The translations under genes were made by a program, and so were the position numbers. Source: Sphingomonas sp. Root241 (GTDB taxonomy: Bacteria > Pseudomonadota > Alphaproteobacteria > Sphingomonadales > Sphingomonadaceae). From it: a stretch of 64,000 nt of DNA. Positions 1-8,628 of this stretch are shown here, one piece after another; position 1 is the stretch's first letter; every line of letters starts with the position of its first letter. The stretch lies in contig NZ_LMIV01000004.1 in assembly GCF_001428865.1 (NCBI RefSeq), positions 218,029-282,028 of the forward strand, read 5' to 3'. The notes beneath the pieces are model-generated. The model was not told where the DNA came from. It made no database searches and worked only from the letters and a program-made list of their open reading frames with translations.

Positions 1-383
1 CCCGCCTGCCGGACCAGCGGGACATAGGCATCGTAGAGCGGCTGGAAGAGGATGATTTCGTCGCCCGGCTCGATCAGCGCGAACAGCGACGCCGCCAGCG
101 CCTCCGTCGCGCCCGAAGTGACGATCACTTCCTCGGGCGTGAGATCGAGTCCCTGGTGGCGGCCATAATGATCGGCGACCGCCTGGCGCAGCTCGGGCAG
201 GCCGGACATCGGCGGATATTGGTTGGATTTTTCGAGCAATGCGCGGGCCGCGGCTTCGAGCACTGCCTCGGGCCCGCGCCCGTCGGCAAAGCCCTGGCCG
301 AGGTTGATCGCGCCGGTTTCGCGGGCGCGCGCCGACATCGCCTCGAAGATCGTCGTGCCCATCTGCGCGTAGAGCGGGTTCAT
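1..383 (-). CDS. PLP-dependent class I/II aminotransferase, N-terminal part (cut by window edge)
   Basis: Only the first ~127 codons lie in the window; the gene runs off the left edge. The protein starts MNPLYAQMGTTIFEAMSARA and continues with INLGQGFADG, QYPPMSGLPELRQAVADHY and VTSGATEALAAS. This is the fold-type I aminotransferase N-terminal region, with the NLGQGFPD-like substrate loop and the SGATEAL cofactor-phosphate segment. Such sequences are typical of the YbdL/kynurenine-aminotransferase branch acting on methionine or aromatic amino acids. The catalytic Lys is outside the window, so substrate cannot be assigned. It is divergent from the small membrane-protein gene at 468. Confidence 0.85.
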   Translation of the reverse strand, partial: MNPLYAQMGTTIFEAMSARARETGAINLGQGFADGRGPEAVLEAAARALLEKSNQYPPMSGLPELRQAVADHYGRHQGLDLTPEEVIVTSGATEALAASLFALIEPGDEIILFQPLYDAYVPLVRQA

Positions 384-467
384 CGCCGGATTCTGGCGGC
401 TTGCAACCAACCACGCAACCGCCGCATTACCCGTCTCGTTGTAGCATGGCGTATCAGAAGGAAAACC

Positions 468-707
468 ATGACCACCAAGCCGCCGGTACCCGCCGAGAAC
501 CAGTCTCCTTATCCGATCGAGGAGCCTCCGCACGATCACAGTCACGATAACGAGACCGTGGCGGCGGTGCGCGAGATCGCTGCGGCCAAGGCGCGTCGCG
601 CGCGCAGCGCACGCCAGCTCGGCATCGGTGCTGCCGTCGGCATCGGATCGGCCGCGATCGTCGCGGGCCTGCTGTTCTGGCGGGGGAACCGCAGGGACGG
701 AAAATAA
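468..707 (+). CDS. small single-span membrane protein, unknown function
   Basis: 79 residues. The N-terminal ~35 residues are Pro- and His-rich and probably cytoplasmic (PPHDHSHDNE). A basic stretch (AAAKARRARSARQ) precedes one hydrophobic segment at about residues 52-71 and a short charged tail (WRGNRRDGK). The start at 468 follows an AGAAGG ribosome site; the reading frame is open further upstream but without such a site. I do not recognise a family. The His-rich stretch could bind metal, but that is speculation. Confidence 0.6.
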   Translation: MTTKPPVPAENQSPYPIEEPPHDHSHDNETVAAVREIAAAKARRARSARQLGIGAAVGIGSAAIVAGLLFWRGNRRDGK

Positions 708-844
708 GGGCGCACCCGACGCGAACATGTCGATGGGCGGATCGCTGGAACACGATCACGCCGGGACCTCCGCTCCTCGCCGCCTAAACGCCCTTTTAAC
801 CACCACTGGCCCACAACGGCCCCGCAAATTTGCTCCGGGGCCCC

Positions 845-3163
845 ATGGACGACCTGATTCAGGAATTCATCGCCGAGACGCGCGAGACGCTCGAGGCGCT
901 TTCGGGCGAGATCGTCGCGTGGGAAGCGCAGCCTGCGGACCGCGCGCGGCTCGATGCGATCTTCCGCTTCGTGCACACCGTCAAGGGAAGTTGCGGCTTC
1001 CTCGATCTCCCGCGTCTGGGTCGGCTGAGCCACGCCGCCGAGGACGTTCTCGCGCAGGTCCGCGAGGGCGTGCGCACGCCGGATCGGCTGCTGGTCAACG
1101 CCGTGCTCGCGATCGTGGACCGGATCGGCGAACTGGTCGAGGCGATCGATTCGGGGGCAGCGCTGGATGATACCGGTGACGAACTTCTGATCGCCGCGCT
1201 GGCCGAAGGCGCCGAGGAGATCGCACAGACGAGTATGCCCGGGCTGCACCGTGCTGCGGCGCGCAGCGTCCGGCTCAACGTCGATCTGCTCGACCGGATG
1301 ATGTCGGGCATGTCGGACATGGTGCTGGCGCGCAACGAGCTGGCGCGGCGGCTGCGCGGCGGCGACATCGATCCGACGATCGAGGCGGCGCTCGAGCGGC
1401 TCTCGCTCACCGTCGGCGAGATGCGCGACACCGTGACGCGCACGCGCATGCAGAAGATCGACGCCTTGTTCTCGGCATTGCCGCGGATGGTGCGCGACAC
1501 CGCCGCGGGGCTTGGCAAATCGGTGCTGCTCCAAGTCGAGGGATCGGACGTCGAGCTCGACCGCGAGATGATCGAGATGATGCGCGATCCCCTGGTCCAC
1601 ATCATCCGCAATTCGATCGACCACGGCATCGAGGCGCCGGTGGAGCGCCGCGCTCTCGGCAAACGCGAAAACGGCCGGCTGGTTGTCTCTGCGCGTCAGT
1701 CGGGCAACCAGATCATCATCGAGATTACCGACGACGGCCGCGGAATCGACACCGAAAAGCTGATCCGCAAGCTCGTTGCCAATGGCCGCGACGAGGCTAG
1801 GCTGCGCGCGCTTCCGGAGCGGGCGAAGCTCGATCTCGTCTTCGAGCCGGGACTCTCGAGCAAGGACGAGGTCAGCGAAGTCTCGGGCCGCGGCGTGGGG
1901 ATGGACATCGTCCGCGCCTCGATCGAGCAGATCGGCGGTCGGGTCGATCTCGACAGCACGCCGGGCAAGGGGCTGCGGCTCGCGATCCACGTGCCGCTGA
2001 CCCTGTCGATCATCTCGGCGATCGTGGTCGGTGCGGGCGGGCAGCGTTTCGCGATCTCGAGACAGGCGATCGAGGAGATCGTCACCGATCATGGCGACGC
2101 CATCCGGATCGACACGATCGGCGGCGCGGAAGTGCTCAGCGTGCGCGGGCGGCGGATGCCGTTGCTCAACCTGTGCGAAGTGCTCGGGCTGACGCGCGTC
2201 ACGCATAGCGGGCCGCGGATGATCTCGATCGTCAACATCGGCGAAGGCAGCTACGCGCTCGCCGCCGACATGGTGCTCGACAATGAGGAGCTGGTGATCA
2301 AGCCGGCATCGCCGGCGGTGATGTCGACCGGAGTCTATGCAGGGCAGACCTTGCCCGATTCAGGGCTGCCGATGCTGCTGCTCGACTGCACGGGTATCGC
2401 CAATGTCGCGGGGCTCGATTTCAGCCGCGACGACGAACAGGTTCAGGACGACGAGAAAGTGGCCGATGCGGAAGCGGGCATTCCGGCCTTGCTGTTCATC
2501 GACCTCGACGGCGCACGCCGCGCGGTGCCGCTGGCAGCGGTCGACCGCGTCGAGCAGGTTGATGGCGACAGCGTGCGCTTCGCCGCGGGCCGTTTCCGCG
2601 TGACCATCGACGAACGCATCCTGCCGCTCGCGTCGCAGGGCGAGATCGAAGGCCGCGCCAAGCTCAACGTGCTGCGCCTCAAGGACGGCGCCAACGAAGT
2701 CAGCTATGCGATCGAGGAGGCGCTCGACATCATCCGCCTGCCCGACGATCTGGTCCCTGCGCGCGAGCCCGGGCCGATCGCGGGCGTGGCGCTGATCGAC
2801 GGCGAGCAGGTCGAGTTGCTCGATATCCTCTGGGTGTTCGACGAACATGCCGATCGCGACAGCGAGGCGCATGCCCCGCTCTGCCTGATCGCCGGCGACA
2901 AGGACGGCTGGATGGCATCGTTCGTGCGGCCGCTGCTCGAGACCGCGGGCTATCGCGTCGTCGCGCAGCTTGGCCAGGGCGAGATCCCCGCAGTGGTGCT
3001 CTCCACGGATGAAGCGTCGGCGGAACTCGCCGCCAAGGCGCCGGTGGTGCGGCTGCGCAGCCGCCGCGCGGCGGCGGGCGCGGGCGACGACAGCGTCTAT
3101 CGTTACGATCGCGCGGGGCTGCTCTCCGCGCTCGAGGCCCGTGTGGCTGGGAAGCGCCGCTGA
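845..3163 (+). CDS. cheA: chemotaxis histidine kinase CheA
   Basis: 772 residues. CheA autophosphorylates on an Hpt histidine and passes phosphate to CheY and CheB. Visible in order: Hpt domain (1-110) with the H-box HTVKGS, His44; dimerisation helices from about 141 (SVRLNVDLLDRM); GHKL ATPase with N-box HIIRNSIDHGIE (~252), DDGRGID (~296) and GRGVGMD (~349); a CheW-like domain; a second CheW-like segment from about 544; and a C-terminal stretch from about 679 that looks like a receiver without its acidic pocket. Only about 30 residues separate Hpt from the dimerisation helices, so there is no separate P2 CheY-binding domain. First gene of cheAWYBR; its TGA overlaps the cheW ATG. Confidence 0.95.
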   Translation: MDDLIQEFIAETRETLEALSGEIVAWEAQPADRARLDAIFRFVHTVKGSCGFLDLPRLGRLSHAAEDVLAQVREGVRTPDRLLVNAVLAIVDRIGELVEAIDSGAALDDTGDELLIAALAEGAEEIAQTSMPGLHRAAARSVRLNVDLLDRMMSGMSDMVLARNELARRLRGGDIDPTIEAALERLSLTVGEMRDTVTRTRMQKIDALFSALPRMVRDTAAGLGKSVLLQVEGSDVELDREMIEMMRDPLVHIIRNSIDHGIEAPVERRALGKRENGRLVVSARQSGNQIIIEITDDGRGIDTEKLIRKLVANGRDEARLRALPERAKLDLVFEPGLSSKDEVSEVSGRGVGMDIVRASIEQIGGRVDLDSTPGKGLRLAIHVPLTLSIISAIVVGAGGQRFAISRQAIEEIVTDHGDAIRIDTIGGAEVLSVRGRRMPLLNLCEVLGLTRVTHSGPRMISIVNIGEGSYALAADMVLDNEELVIKPASPAVMSTGVYAGQTLPDSGLPMLLLDCTGIANVAGLDFSRDDEQVQDDEKVADAEAGIPALLFIDLDGARRAVPLAAVDRVEQVDGDSVRFAAGRFRVTIDERILPLASQGEIEGRAKLNVLRLKDGANEVSYAIEEALDIIRLPDDLVPAREPGPIAGVALIDGEQVELLDILWVFDEHADRDSEAHAPLCLIAGDKDGWMASFVRPLLETAGYRVVAQLGQGEIPAVVLSTDEASAELAAKAPVVRLRSRRAAAGAGDDSVYRYDRAGLLSALEARVAGKRR

Positions 3164-3591
3164 TGACTCATCTCTATCTCATCGCGCAGGTGGCCGGTCG
3201 TGCCGTGGCGATCGATTCCGACCAGGTCGAATCGGTGGTCGATATCGGCGAAGTCACGCAGGTGCCGTTGGCATCGCGGCATATCCGCGGACTGGCGGCG
3301 CTGCGCAGCCGGGTCGTGACCGTGGTCGATACGCACACCGCATTGGGGCTCGACAGCGCCAGCCAGGCGAAGCGGGCGGTGATTACCCTTGTCGAGGGCC
3401 ATCACTACGCACTGCTGGTCGACGCACTCGACGACGTCGCGCCGTTCGAATTGCTGCCGCTCGCCGGGGGCGTCGCGCTCGATGCCGCGTGGCGACGCGC
3501 CGGTCGCGGCATCGTCGAACGCGACGGCGAACCCATCCTCGCGATCGACCTCGCATCTTTGGTCCCGGGTTATTCCGGGGCGCTCAACTGA
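3163..3591 (+). CDS. cheW: chemotaxis coupling protein CheW
   Basis: 142 residues, one CheW (SH3-like double barrel) domain. It contains the typical AVAIDSDQVESVVDIGEV strand region and the HIRGLAALRSRVVTVVDT segment. CheW links receptors to CheA. The start codon overlaps the cheA stop (TGATG), which indicates translational coupling. It is somewhat shorter than enteric CheW. About 80 bp separate it from cheY. Confidence 0.9.
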   Translation: MTHLYLIAQVAGRAVAIDSDQVESVVDIGEVTQVPLASRHIRGLAALRSRVVTVVDTHTALGLDSASQAKRAVITLVEGHHYALLVDALDDVAPFELLPLAGGVALDAAWRRAGRGIVERDGEPILAIDLASLVPGYSGALN

Positions 3592-3671
3592 TTTTGTTCG
3601 ATTAACGCGACGCTTACGTCTGTTGCCGCACTATGATGGAACAGACGCCTGCTATCGGGGAACGGGGAAAC

Positions 3672-4037
3672 ATGAAGACTTGTCTTGTCGTCGACGACTC
3701 CAAGGTGATCCGCAAGGTCGCGCGGCACATCCTCGAGACGCTCGATTTTGAAGTTCGCGAGGCCGGTGACGGCCGCGAGGCGCTGGATTCGTGCATCGCG
3801 ACGCCGCCGGACGTGGTTCTGCTCGACTGGAACATGCCGGTGATGAGCGGGATGGACTTCCTGCGCGCGCTGAAGGATTCGGGGCTGGCGACGCGTCCCA
3901 AGGTGGTGTTCTGCACCACCGAGAACGGCATGGCCTATATCCGCGCGGCGATCGAAGCCGGCGCGGACGAATATGTCATGAAGCCGTTCGATCGCGAGAC
4001 GCTGGAGAGCAAGCTGCAGATCGTCGGCGTCGCCTGA
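3672..4037 (+). CDS. cheY: chemotaxis response regulator CheY
   Basis: 121-residue stand-alone receiver domain. The acidic pair is in CLVVDDSK, the phospho-acceptor Asp in VVLLDWNMPVMSG, the switch Thr in VFCTTEN, and the conserved Lys in YVMKPFD. It starts at the ATG at 3672 behind a G-rich ribosome site (GGGGAACGGGG). Another in-frame ATG at 3633 would add 13 residues not typical of CheY. It accepts phosphate from CheA and probably signals to the flagellar motor; no flagellar genes are in the window. Confidence 0.92.
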   Translation: MKTCLVVDDSKVIRKVARHILETLDFEVREAGDGREALDSCIATPPDVVLLDWNMPVMSGMDFLRALKDSGLATRPKVVFCTTENGMAYIRAAIEAGADEYVMKPFDRETLESKLQIVGVA

Positions 4038-4052
4038 ACCCCGGAAACGGAA

Positions 4053-5129
4053 GTGGCCGTCGCACTCAGCTCGATACTGCCTGATACGCGTGGGCCCGTT
4101 CCTCCGGCGCAGGTGCTGATCGTCGACGATTCTGTCGTCGCGCGATCGGTGCTCGGCCGGATGGTGGACGGCACGCGGCACTTCCGCGTGGCGGCGGCGC
4201 TGAGCGACGTCGCCGCGGCACTCGATTATCTCCAGACTCGCCGCGTCGACATCATCCTGCTCGACATCGACATGCCCGGCATCGACGGGCTGACGGCGCT
4301 GCCCGACGTGATCGCGGCAGGCAAGGGCGCCCGCGTCCTGATCGTCTCCTCCTCCGCGGACGAAGGCGCGGCAGTGACGGTGCAGGCGCTCGCGCTGGGC
4401 GCGGCCGACACGCTGGTGAAGCCCGGGATCGGCTCGTTCGGGGGGCGCTTCGCCGAAGTGCTCGAAGAGCGACTGTCGCGGCTGATAGAGGCGCATACCG
4501 ATTCACCGCCGGTGCCGAATTCGACCACCAGCTTCGGGCCGGTGGCGACGCCTCATGATTTCGATATCGTCGCGATCGGCGCTTCGACCGGCGGCATTCA
4601 TGCGCTCAGTCAATTCCTGCGCGCCATCCCCGCGAGCTTCCAGACCCCGATCCTGGTGACGCAGCATCTTCCGATCTCGTTCATGGGCTATTTCGCCGCG
4701 CAGCTCGCGGTGCTCGGCAGCCGGCCTTGCGAAGTGGCGAGCGATCGCATGCGGATACGGCCGGGCCGGATCATCGTCGCACCCGGCGATGCGCATATGC
4801 GCGTGGCGAAGATGTCCGATGGCTGGTCGGTGCGGCTGACCGACGAGAAGTCGCTGAGCGGCTGCATGCCTTCGGTCGATCCGATGTTCGAATCGCTCGC
4901 CGAGGTGTTTGGCAAGCGCGCGCTCGCAGTGGTGCTCAGCGGCATGGGGCGCGACGGCGCGGAGGGCGCCAAGCGGCTGGTCGAAGTGGGGGCGAAGATA
5001 CTGGTGCAGGATCGCGCAAGTTCGGTGATCTGGGGGATGCCGGGCGCAGTGGCCAATGCCGGCCTTGCGAGCGCGGTGTTGCCGCCCGACGAGCTCGGCC
5101 GGCTCGTGGCGTGGCAGGGGAGGGCATGA
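4053..5129 (+). CDS. cheB: chemotaxis methylesterase/deamidase CheB
   Basis: 358 residues starting at GTG, 15 bp after cheY. The N-terminal receiver (about 15-135) has VLIVDDSVVARSV, the phospho-Asp in IILLDIDMPGIDG and a VKPG lysine. The C-terminal methylesterase (about 165-355) has the catalytic Ser in GASTGG, His in VTQHLP and Asp in GMGRDGAEG. It removes methyl groups from receptor glutamates and, with CheR, sets adaptation. It overlaps cheR by 4 nt (ATGA). Confidence 0.95.
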   Translation: MAVALSSILPDTRGPVPPAQVLIVDDSVVARSVLGRMVDGTRHFRVAAALSDVAAALDYLQTRRVDIILLDIDMPGIDGLTALPDVIAAGKGARVLIVSSSADEGAAVTVQALALGAADTLVKPGIGSFGGRFAEVLEERLSRLIEAHTDSPPVPNSTTSFGPVATPHDFDIVAIGASTGGIHALSQFLRAIPASFQTPILVTQHLPISFMGYFAAQLAVLGSRPCEVASDRMRIRPGRIIVAPGDAHMRVAKMSDGWSVRLTDEKSLSGCMPSVDPMFESLAEVFGKRALAVVLSGMGRDGAEGAKRLVEVGAKILVQDRASSVIWGMPGAVANAGLASAVLPPDELGRLVAWQGRA

Positions 5130-5989
5130 TGCACTTCCCGGCATCGACATCGATCGCCTCATCGGGGGCGATGAACCTGATTTCGGCGCTGCTCGAACAG
5201 CGCACGGGACAGCAGATCGCGGCAAATCGCGCGTGGCGGATCGAGACCGCGCTCAAGCCTCTGCTGCGCGAGAGGGGACTCGCGTCGCTGGACGAGCTGG
5301 TCGCCCAGCTCGTCGCGACGCGGACAGGGGATTTGGGGGATCAAGTCGTGGATGCGCTGTTGAACCAGGAGACGAGCTTCTTCCGCGATGCGGCAGTGCT
5401 CGACATGATCGCCGATGCGACAAAGGCGATGCAGGCCGAGATCGGGCGCAAGGCTCGCATCTGGTCGTCCGGCTGCTCGACCGGGCAGGAGCCGTTGAGC
5501 CTCGCGATGCTGTTCGACGAGCGCGGCATGGGCGAAGGCACGAACGCGCCCGAGATCGTCGCCACCGATATCTCGCCCGCGGCGCTAACCCGCGCGCGCG
5601 CGGGCCATTATTCGCAGTTCGAGATCCAGCGCGGGCTTCCGGTGCGGCGGATGATGACGTGGTTTGACAGCAACGGCGGCGATTGGGCCGCTAAGCCCGA
5701 GCTGCTCCGCCGCATCCAGTTCCGCCAGCACAATCTCACCGCGGACGCGCCGCCGCCGGGCAAGTTCGATGTCGTGCTGTGCCGCAACGTCTTGCTCTAT
5801 TTCTCGCAGGAAGTGCGCCGCGAGGTGTTCGCGATCCTCGCTTCGGCGATCCGGCCGGGCGGGCTGCTCGTGCTCGGCGCCGGCGAAACGGTGATCGGGC
5901 TTACCGACCGGTTCCGGCCGTGCGAGCAGTATCGCGGCTTCTACCGCGCCATCGACTCCGCGCCGGTGAAACGCGCCGCTTTCGGCTGA
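5126..5989 (+). CDS. cheR: chemotaxis protein methyltransferase CheR
   Basis: 287 residues. The N-terminal helical domain is followed by an SAM-binding Rossmann domain. Diagnostic motifs are LLNQETSFFRD, IWSSGCSTGQEPLSLAM (SAM site), VATDISPAAL and FDVVLCRNVLLYF. CheR methylates receptor glutamates using S-adenosylmethionine. It overlaps cheB (ATGA) and is the last gene of the operon. A second ATG three bases downstream is also possible. Confidence 0.95.
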   Translation: MMHFPASTSIASSGAMNLISALLEQRTGQQIAANRAWRIETALKPLLRERGLASLDELVAQLVATRTGDLGDQVVDALLNQETSFFRDAAVLDMIADATKAMQAEIGRKARIWSSGCSTGQEPLSLAMLFDERGMGEGTNAPEIVATDISPAALTRARAGHYSQFEIQRGLPVRRMMTWFDSNGGDWAAKPELLRRIQFRQHNLTADAPPPGKFDVVLCRNVLLYFSQEVRREVFAILASAIRPGGLLVLGAGETVIGLTDRFRPCEQYRGFYRAIDSAPVKRAAFG

Positions 5990-6031
5990 CCCCTTGCGGC
6001 GAGCGCATCCGCGCTCGTACGGTCGGCGGCG

Positions 6032-6733
6032 ATGACCAGCGGCCTATATATCATCGACGCACCGTCGCCCAATTTCGATGCGCGCGAGCTGCCCGTGTCG
6101 ATGATCGTGCTCCATTATACCGGAATGGAGACCGCGCAGGCGGCGATCGACCGGTTGCGCGATCCCGAAGCCAAGGTCTCGGCGCATTATCTGGTCGACG
6201 AGGACGGGCGGATCCTGCGGCTGGTCGATGAGCGCCACCGCGCTTGGCACGCCGGCCGCTCGCACTGGCGCGGGGTGAGCGATGTCAACTCGGCCTCGAT
6301 CGGGATCGAGATCGTCAATCCCGGGCACGAATTCGGCTACCAGCCCTTCACCGATGCCCAGATGAGCACGCTGATCCCGCTCGTCGCCGACATCAAGGAA
6401 CGCCACGCCATCACCCGCGGCAACGTCGTCGGCCATTCGGACGTCGCCCCGGCGCGCAAGCAGGATCCGGGCGAATTGTTCAACTGGCACGCGCTGGCGC
6501 GGCTCCGGCTGGCGCTGCCGCGGCCGACGAAGAACCTGGTCGACCCCGGCTGGCCCGATGCCGGGTTCATGCTCGCGCTCGAACGCTTCGGCTATGACGT
6601 GAACGACACCGAAGCCGCGGTGACGGCGTTCCAGCGGCGTTTCCGCCCCGAATTGATCGACGGCGAGATCGACATGGAGTGCCGCTGCATCCTGCTCGCA
6701 TTGCTGCTGCCCAAGCCGCAGGGAGAGGAATAA
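6032..6733 (+). CDS. N-acetylmuramoyl-L-alanine amidase, Amidase_2 type
   Basis: 233 residues, AmpD/AmiD-like. Zinc-site motifs are visible: His in MIVLHYTGM, a second His near RAWHAGRSHWRG, and GHSDVAPARKQDPG for the third ligand region. SIGIEIVNPG is typical of the family. The C-terminal 70 residues (PDAGFMLALERFGYD, VTAFQRRFRP) resemble a peptidoglycan-binding domain, as in AmiD. No signal peptide is apparent, so the protein may act on cytoplasmic anhydromuropeptides or be exported in another way. Cleaves the amide bond between MurNAc and the stem peptide. Confidence 0.88.
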   Translation: MTSGLYIIDAPSPNFDARELPVSMIVLHYTGMETAQAAIDRLRDPEAKVSAHYLVDEDGRILRLVDERHRAWHAGRSHWRGVSDVNSASIGIEIVNPGHEFGYQPFTDAQMSTLIPLVADIKERHAITRGNVVGHSDVAPARKQDPGELFNWHALARLRLALPRPTKNLVDPGWPDAGFMLALERFGYDVNDTEAAVTAFQRRFRPELIDGEIDMECRCILLALLLPKPQGEE

Positions 6734-6830
6734 AACCTGCACGAAAAAGAAGGTTCGCGCGGCGTTCACTTTCTTCGGACATTCCATAGCAGCCAACTCG
6801 TCCTATCAGGCAAGGTCGGAGGCAGAACGA

Positions 6831-7160
6831 ATGCTCAACGGTAGCGGAATGACGCGGATGGGCCCGGTACAGGTACGGCTCAGCGGCGTGATCAAGGTCG
6901 ACGAGAACGACAAGGAAATCCCCGCGGTCAACACGCCGACGGTCGCGGAGGCGACGGCGTTGCTCGATCGCACCGCGCGCGTGAACGGCGCCGATGGGGT
7001 GATCGGCGTGGGTTCCGACTATCGCCGCATCGCGATCGGGCGCGGGCCGCTTTCGACGCAGACGCTGATCGCAGTGCAGGCGTGGGGCACCGCGGTGAAG
7101 AAGGCCGAGATCGCGGCCAGCGAATCCGACGTCTCGGCGGAGGAAGCCGACGAGGCATAG
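6831..7160 (+). CDS. small protein, possibly YbjQ/UPF0145-like
   Basis: 109 residues behind a good ribosome site (GGAGG, 7 nt before the ATG). The middle (ARVNGADGVIGVGSDYR) and the later segment (LIAVQAWGTAVKK) resemble the alternating strands of YbjQ/heavy-metal-binding UPF0145 proteins, in which similar segments read ADAVIGV and AYGTAV. The acidic tail is probably disordered. Assignment to that family is tentative. It lies directly before rnpB on the same strand. Confidence 0.55.
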   Translation: MLNGSGMTRMGPVQVRLSGVIKVDENDKEIPAVNTPTVAEATALLDRTARVNGADGVIGVGSDYRRIAIGRGPLSTQTLIAVQAWGTAVKKAEIAASESDVSAEEADEA

Positions 7161-7197
7161 GCCTTGCGCGCCGCTCGCACGGCGCTAGAGCGGTTCC

Positions 7198-7576
7198 GCC
7201 AGAGGGTCGGGCGGCCGCGTCGATGCTTGCATCGCCGAGGAAAGTCCGGGCTCCACGGAACCACGGTGCCGGGTAACGCCCGGCGGGCCAGCTTGCTGGC
7301 TTAGGGAAAGTGCCACAGAGAGCAGACCGCCCACTGGTCCTTCGGGACTAAGGGCAAGGGTGAAAGGGTGCGGCAAGAGCGCACCGCGCGACCGGCAACG
7401 GAAGCGGCACGGCAAACCCCACCGGGAGCAAGACCGAATAGGGGCGGCACATGGGCCTGGTTCCGGCCCGTCGCCCGGGTTGGTTGCTTGAGCGGCGGAG
7501 CAATCCGTCGCCTAGAGGAATGGCCGCACATCGCGTTTCGGCGCGAGGACAGAACCCGGCTTATAGACCCTCTGGC
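7198..7576 (+). ncRNA. rnpB: RNase P RNA, bacterial type A
   Basis: The catalytic RNA of RNase P, which matures tRNA 5' ends. The ends are set by the P1 helix: GCCAGAGGGTC at the 5' end pairs with GACCCTCTGGC at the 3' end. The conserved 5' core GAGGAAAGTCCGGGCTCC is at about 7237, and AGAGGAATGGCCGCACA and GGACAGAACCCGGCTTATAG are near the 3' end. Length is about 379 nt, normal for alphaproteobacterial type A. Apparent reading frames across it are spurious. Confidence 0.96.
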
Positions 7577-7586
7577 ATTTTAGAAA

Positions 7587-7613
7587 TCTCCCGTCCCTTG
7601 CAGGGAGGGGAGA
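7587..7613. repeat. short palindrome TCCCTTGCAGGGA with flanking C/G runs
   Basis: Downstream of rnpB lies CTCCCGTCCCTTGCAGGGAGGGGAG, a near-perfect inverted repeat. The same TCCCTTGCAGGGA core occurs twice between pspF and the PuuD-like gene (13.5-13.64 kb). It could help end rnpB transcription, but it lacks a strong T run. Confidence 0.6.
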
Positions 7614-7664
7614 ATTGAAGCCTCCGGCTAGCCTAATCGGGCGCGCGCCCCTATCTGGCCAGTC

Positions 7665-8201
7665 ATGGCACGGGCAACGCGTTCATCCGACTGGGGCTTT
7701 CCACGCTGGCGCGCTTATGGCGCCGAGCGCGAGGCCGTGCAGGTGCGGCTGTGCGACCGGCATGGCTGCGAGGAACCGGGCGACCGGCCCGCGCCCAAAT
7801 CGCCCAACAGCCCCGAGCGCTGGTATTTCTGCGAAACGCATGCCGGCGAGTACAACCGCAACTGGAACTACTTCGAGGGCCTGACCGCCGAGGAAGCGGC
7901 CAAGCGCGAAGCCGAGGAGCGGCGCGATGCCGGCGGCTTTGCGGAATCGAAGCATAATAGCTGGGCAGGGCCGGGCGACGGCAGCCGCTCGCGCGACGAG
8001 ATTCGCGCGCTCGAAGTGCTCGATCTCGAAGTCGACGCCGATTTCGAAGCGGTGCGCATGGCGTGGCGCCGGCTCGCCAAATCCAACCATCCCGATGTGA
8101 AGCCGGGCGATGCCGAAGCGGCCAAGCGCTTCCAGGCGATCCAGGCGGCCTATGACGTGCTCAAGGTCGCCGAAGAGCGCCGGACGTGGAAGCCCGATTG
8201 A
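7665..8201 (+). CDS. J-domain (DnaJ-like) protein
   Basis: 178 residues. The J domain is C-terminal (about 118-175), with RALEVLDLE, the helix II basic region and the diagnostic HPD in SNHPDVKPGD; then KRFQAIQAAYDVL. The N-terminal part has possible metal-binding Cys/His (LCDRHGCEEPGD, FCETHAGEYNRNWNYFEGL). This layout matches the short DnaJ-type proteins common in sphingomonads and other alphaproteobacteria. It probably stimulates DnaK on specific clients. There is no clear ribosome site before the ATG, which may mean a short or leaderless transcript. Its stop overlaps the possible TTG start of the next gene. Confidence 0.85.
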   Translation: MARATRSSDWGFPRWRAYGAEREAVQVRLCDRHGCEEPGDRPAPKSPNSPERWYFCETHAGEYNRNWNYFEGLTAEEAAKREAEERRDAGGFAESKHNSWAGPGDGSRSRDEIRALEVLDLEVDADFEAVRMAWRRLAKSNHPDVKPGDAEAAKRFQAIQAAYDVLKVAEERRTWKPD

Positions 8202-8494
8202 AGACCGGCATTCGTTCCAACTGGTCCAATGCCGTTCTCGTCTGCGCGAAATGCTCGAAGAAGCTGGGGGGCGGATTCGGTCCGAAGGGCAGGACGCCGC
8301 TCGCCAAGGCGCTTCGGAAGCACCTCGGGCTCAAGAAGGGGCGCAAGGGCGCGGCCGGGATCGTCGAAGTGAAGTGCCTCGGCGTGTGCCCGCGCGGCGC
8401 GGTGACGGTGGTGAATGGTGCGCAATCGCGGGACTGGCTGCTGGTGCGCGAGGGGGCGGATCTCGATACAGTGGCGGGGGAATTGGGGCTCTGA
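8186..8494 (+). CDS. (2Fe-2S) ferredoxin-domain protein, thioredoxin-like type
   Basis: Up to 102 residues. Four cysteines have the thioredoxin-like 2Fe-2S ferredoxin pattern: CAKCSKKLGGGFG near the N-terminus and KCLGVCPRGAV in the second half. The start is uncertain: GTG at 8186 lies inside the J-domain gene, while TTG at 8198 overlaps its TGA (ATTGA) and would be translationally coupled. The redox partner is unknown. The gene is convergent with sufE, an iron-sulphur assembly gene, across a 130-bp palindrome. Confidence 0.8.
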   Translation: MEARLKTGIRSNWSNAVLVCAKCSKKLGGGFGPKGRTPLAKALRKHLGLKKGRKGAAGIVEVKCLGVCPRGAVTVVNGAQSRDWLLVREGADLDTVAGELGL

Positions 8495-8495
8495 A

Positions 8496-8625
8496 ATTCC
8501 TCCCTCGCGAAGCGGGGGAGGGGGACCACGAAGTGGTGGAGGGGGCTTCTCCGCGAGCGGTTCGCGTGCGGCCAAGCCCCTCCGTCGCCTTCGGCGCCAC
8601 CTCCCCCGCTTCGCGAGGGAGGAAT
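8496..8625. repeat. 130-bp compound inverted repeat (CTCCCTCGCGAAGCGGGGGAG family)
   Basis: The outer arms are perfect 26-bp inverses: ATTCCTCCCTCGCGAAGC... at 8496 and its complement ending at 8625. Each arm is itself palindromic around TCGCGA/TCGCGA-like cores, and weaker pairing fills the middle (CCACGAAGTGG). It fills the gap between the convergent ferredoxin and sufE genes. A single-arm copy lies at 41351-41377 and a related element at 61322-61458. Confidence 0.85.
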
Positions 8626-8628
8626 GGG

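Noticed and set aside
542-2206. 554-codon minus-strand frame opposite cheA
   Set aside because: Shadow of cheA; low-complexity charged sequence without motifs.
7185-7583. Short frames on both strands between 7185 and 7583
   Set aside because: They lie inside RNase P RNA, whose P1 pairing and conserved core are unmistakable.
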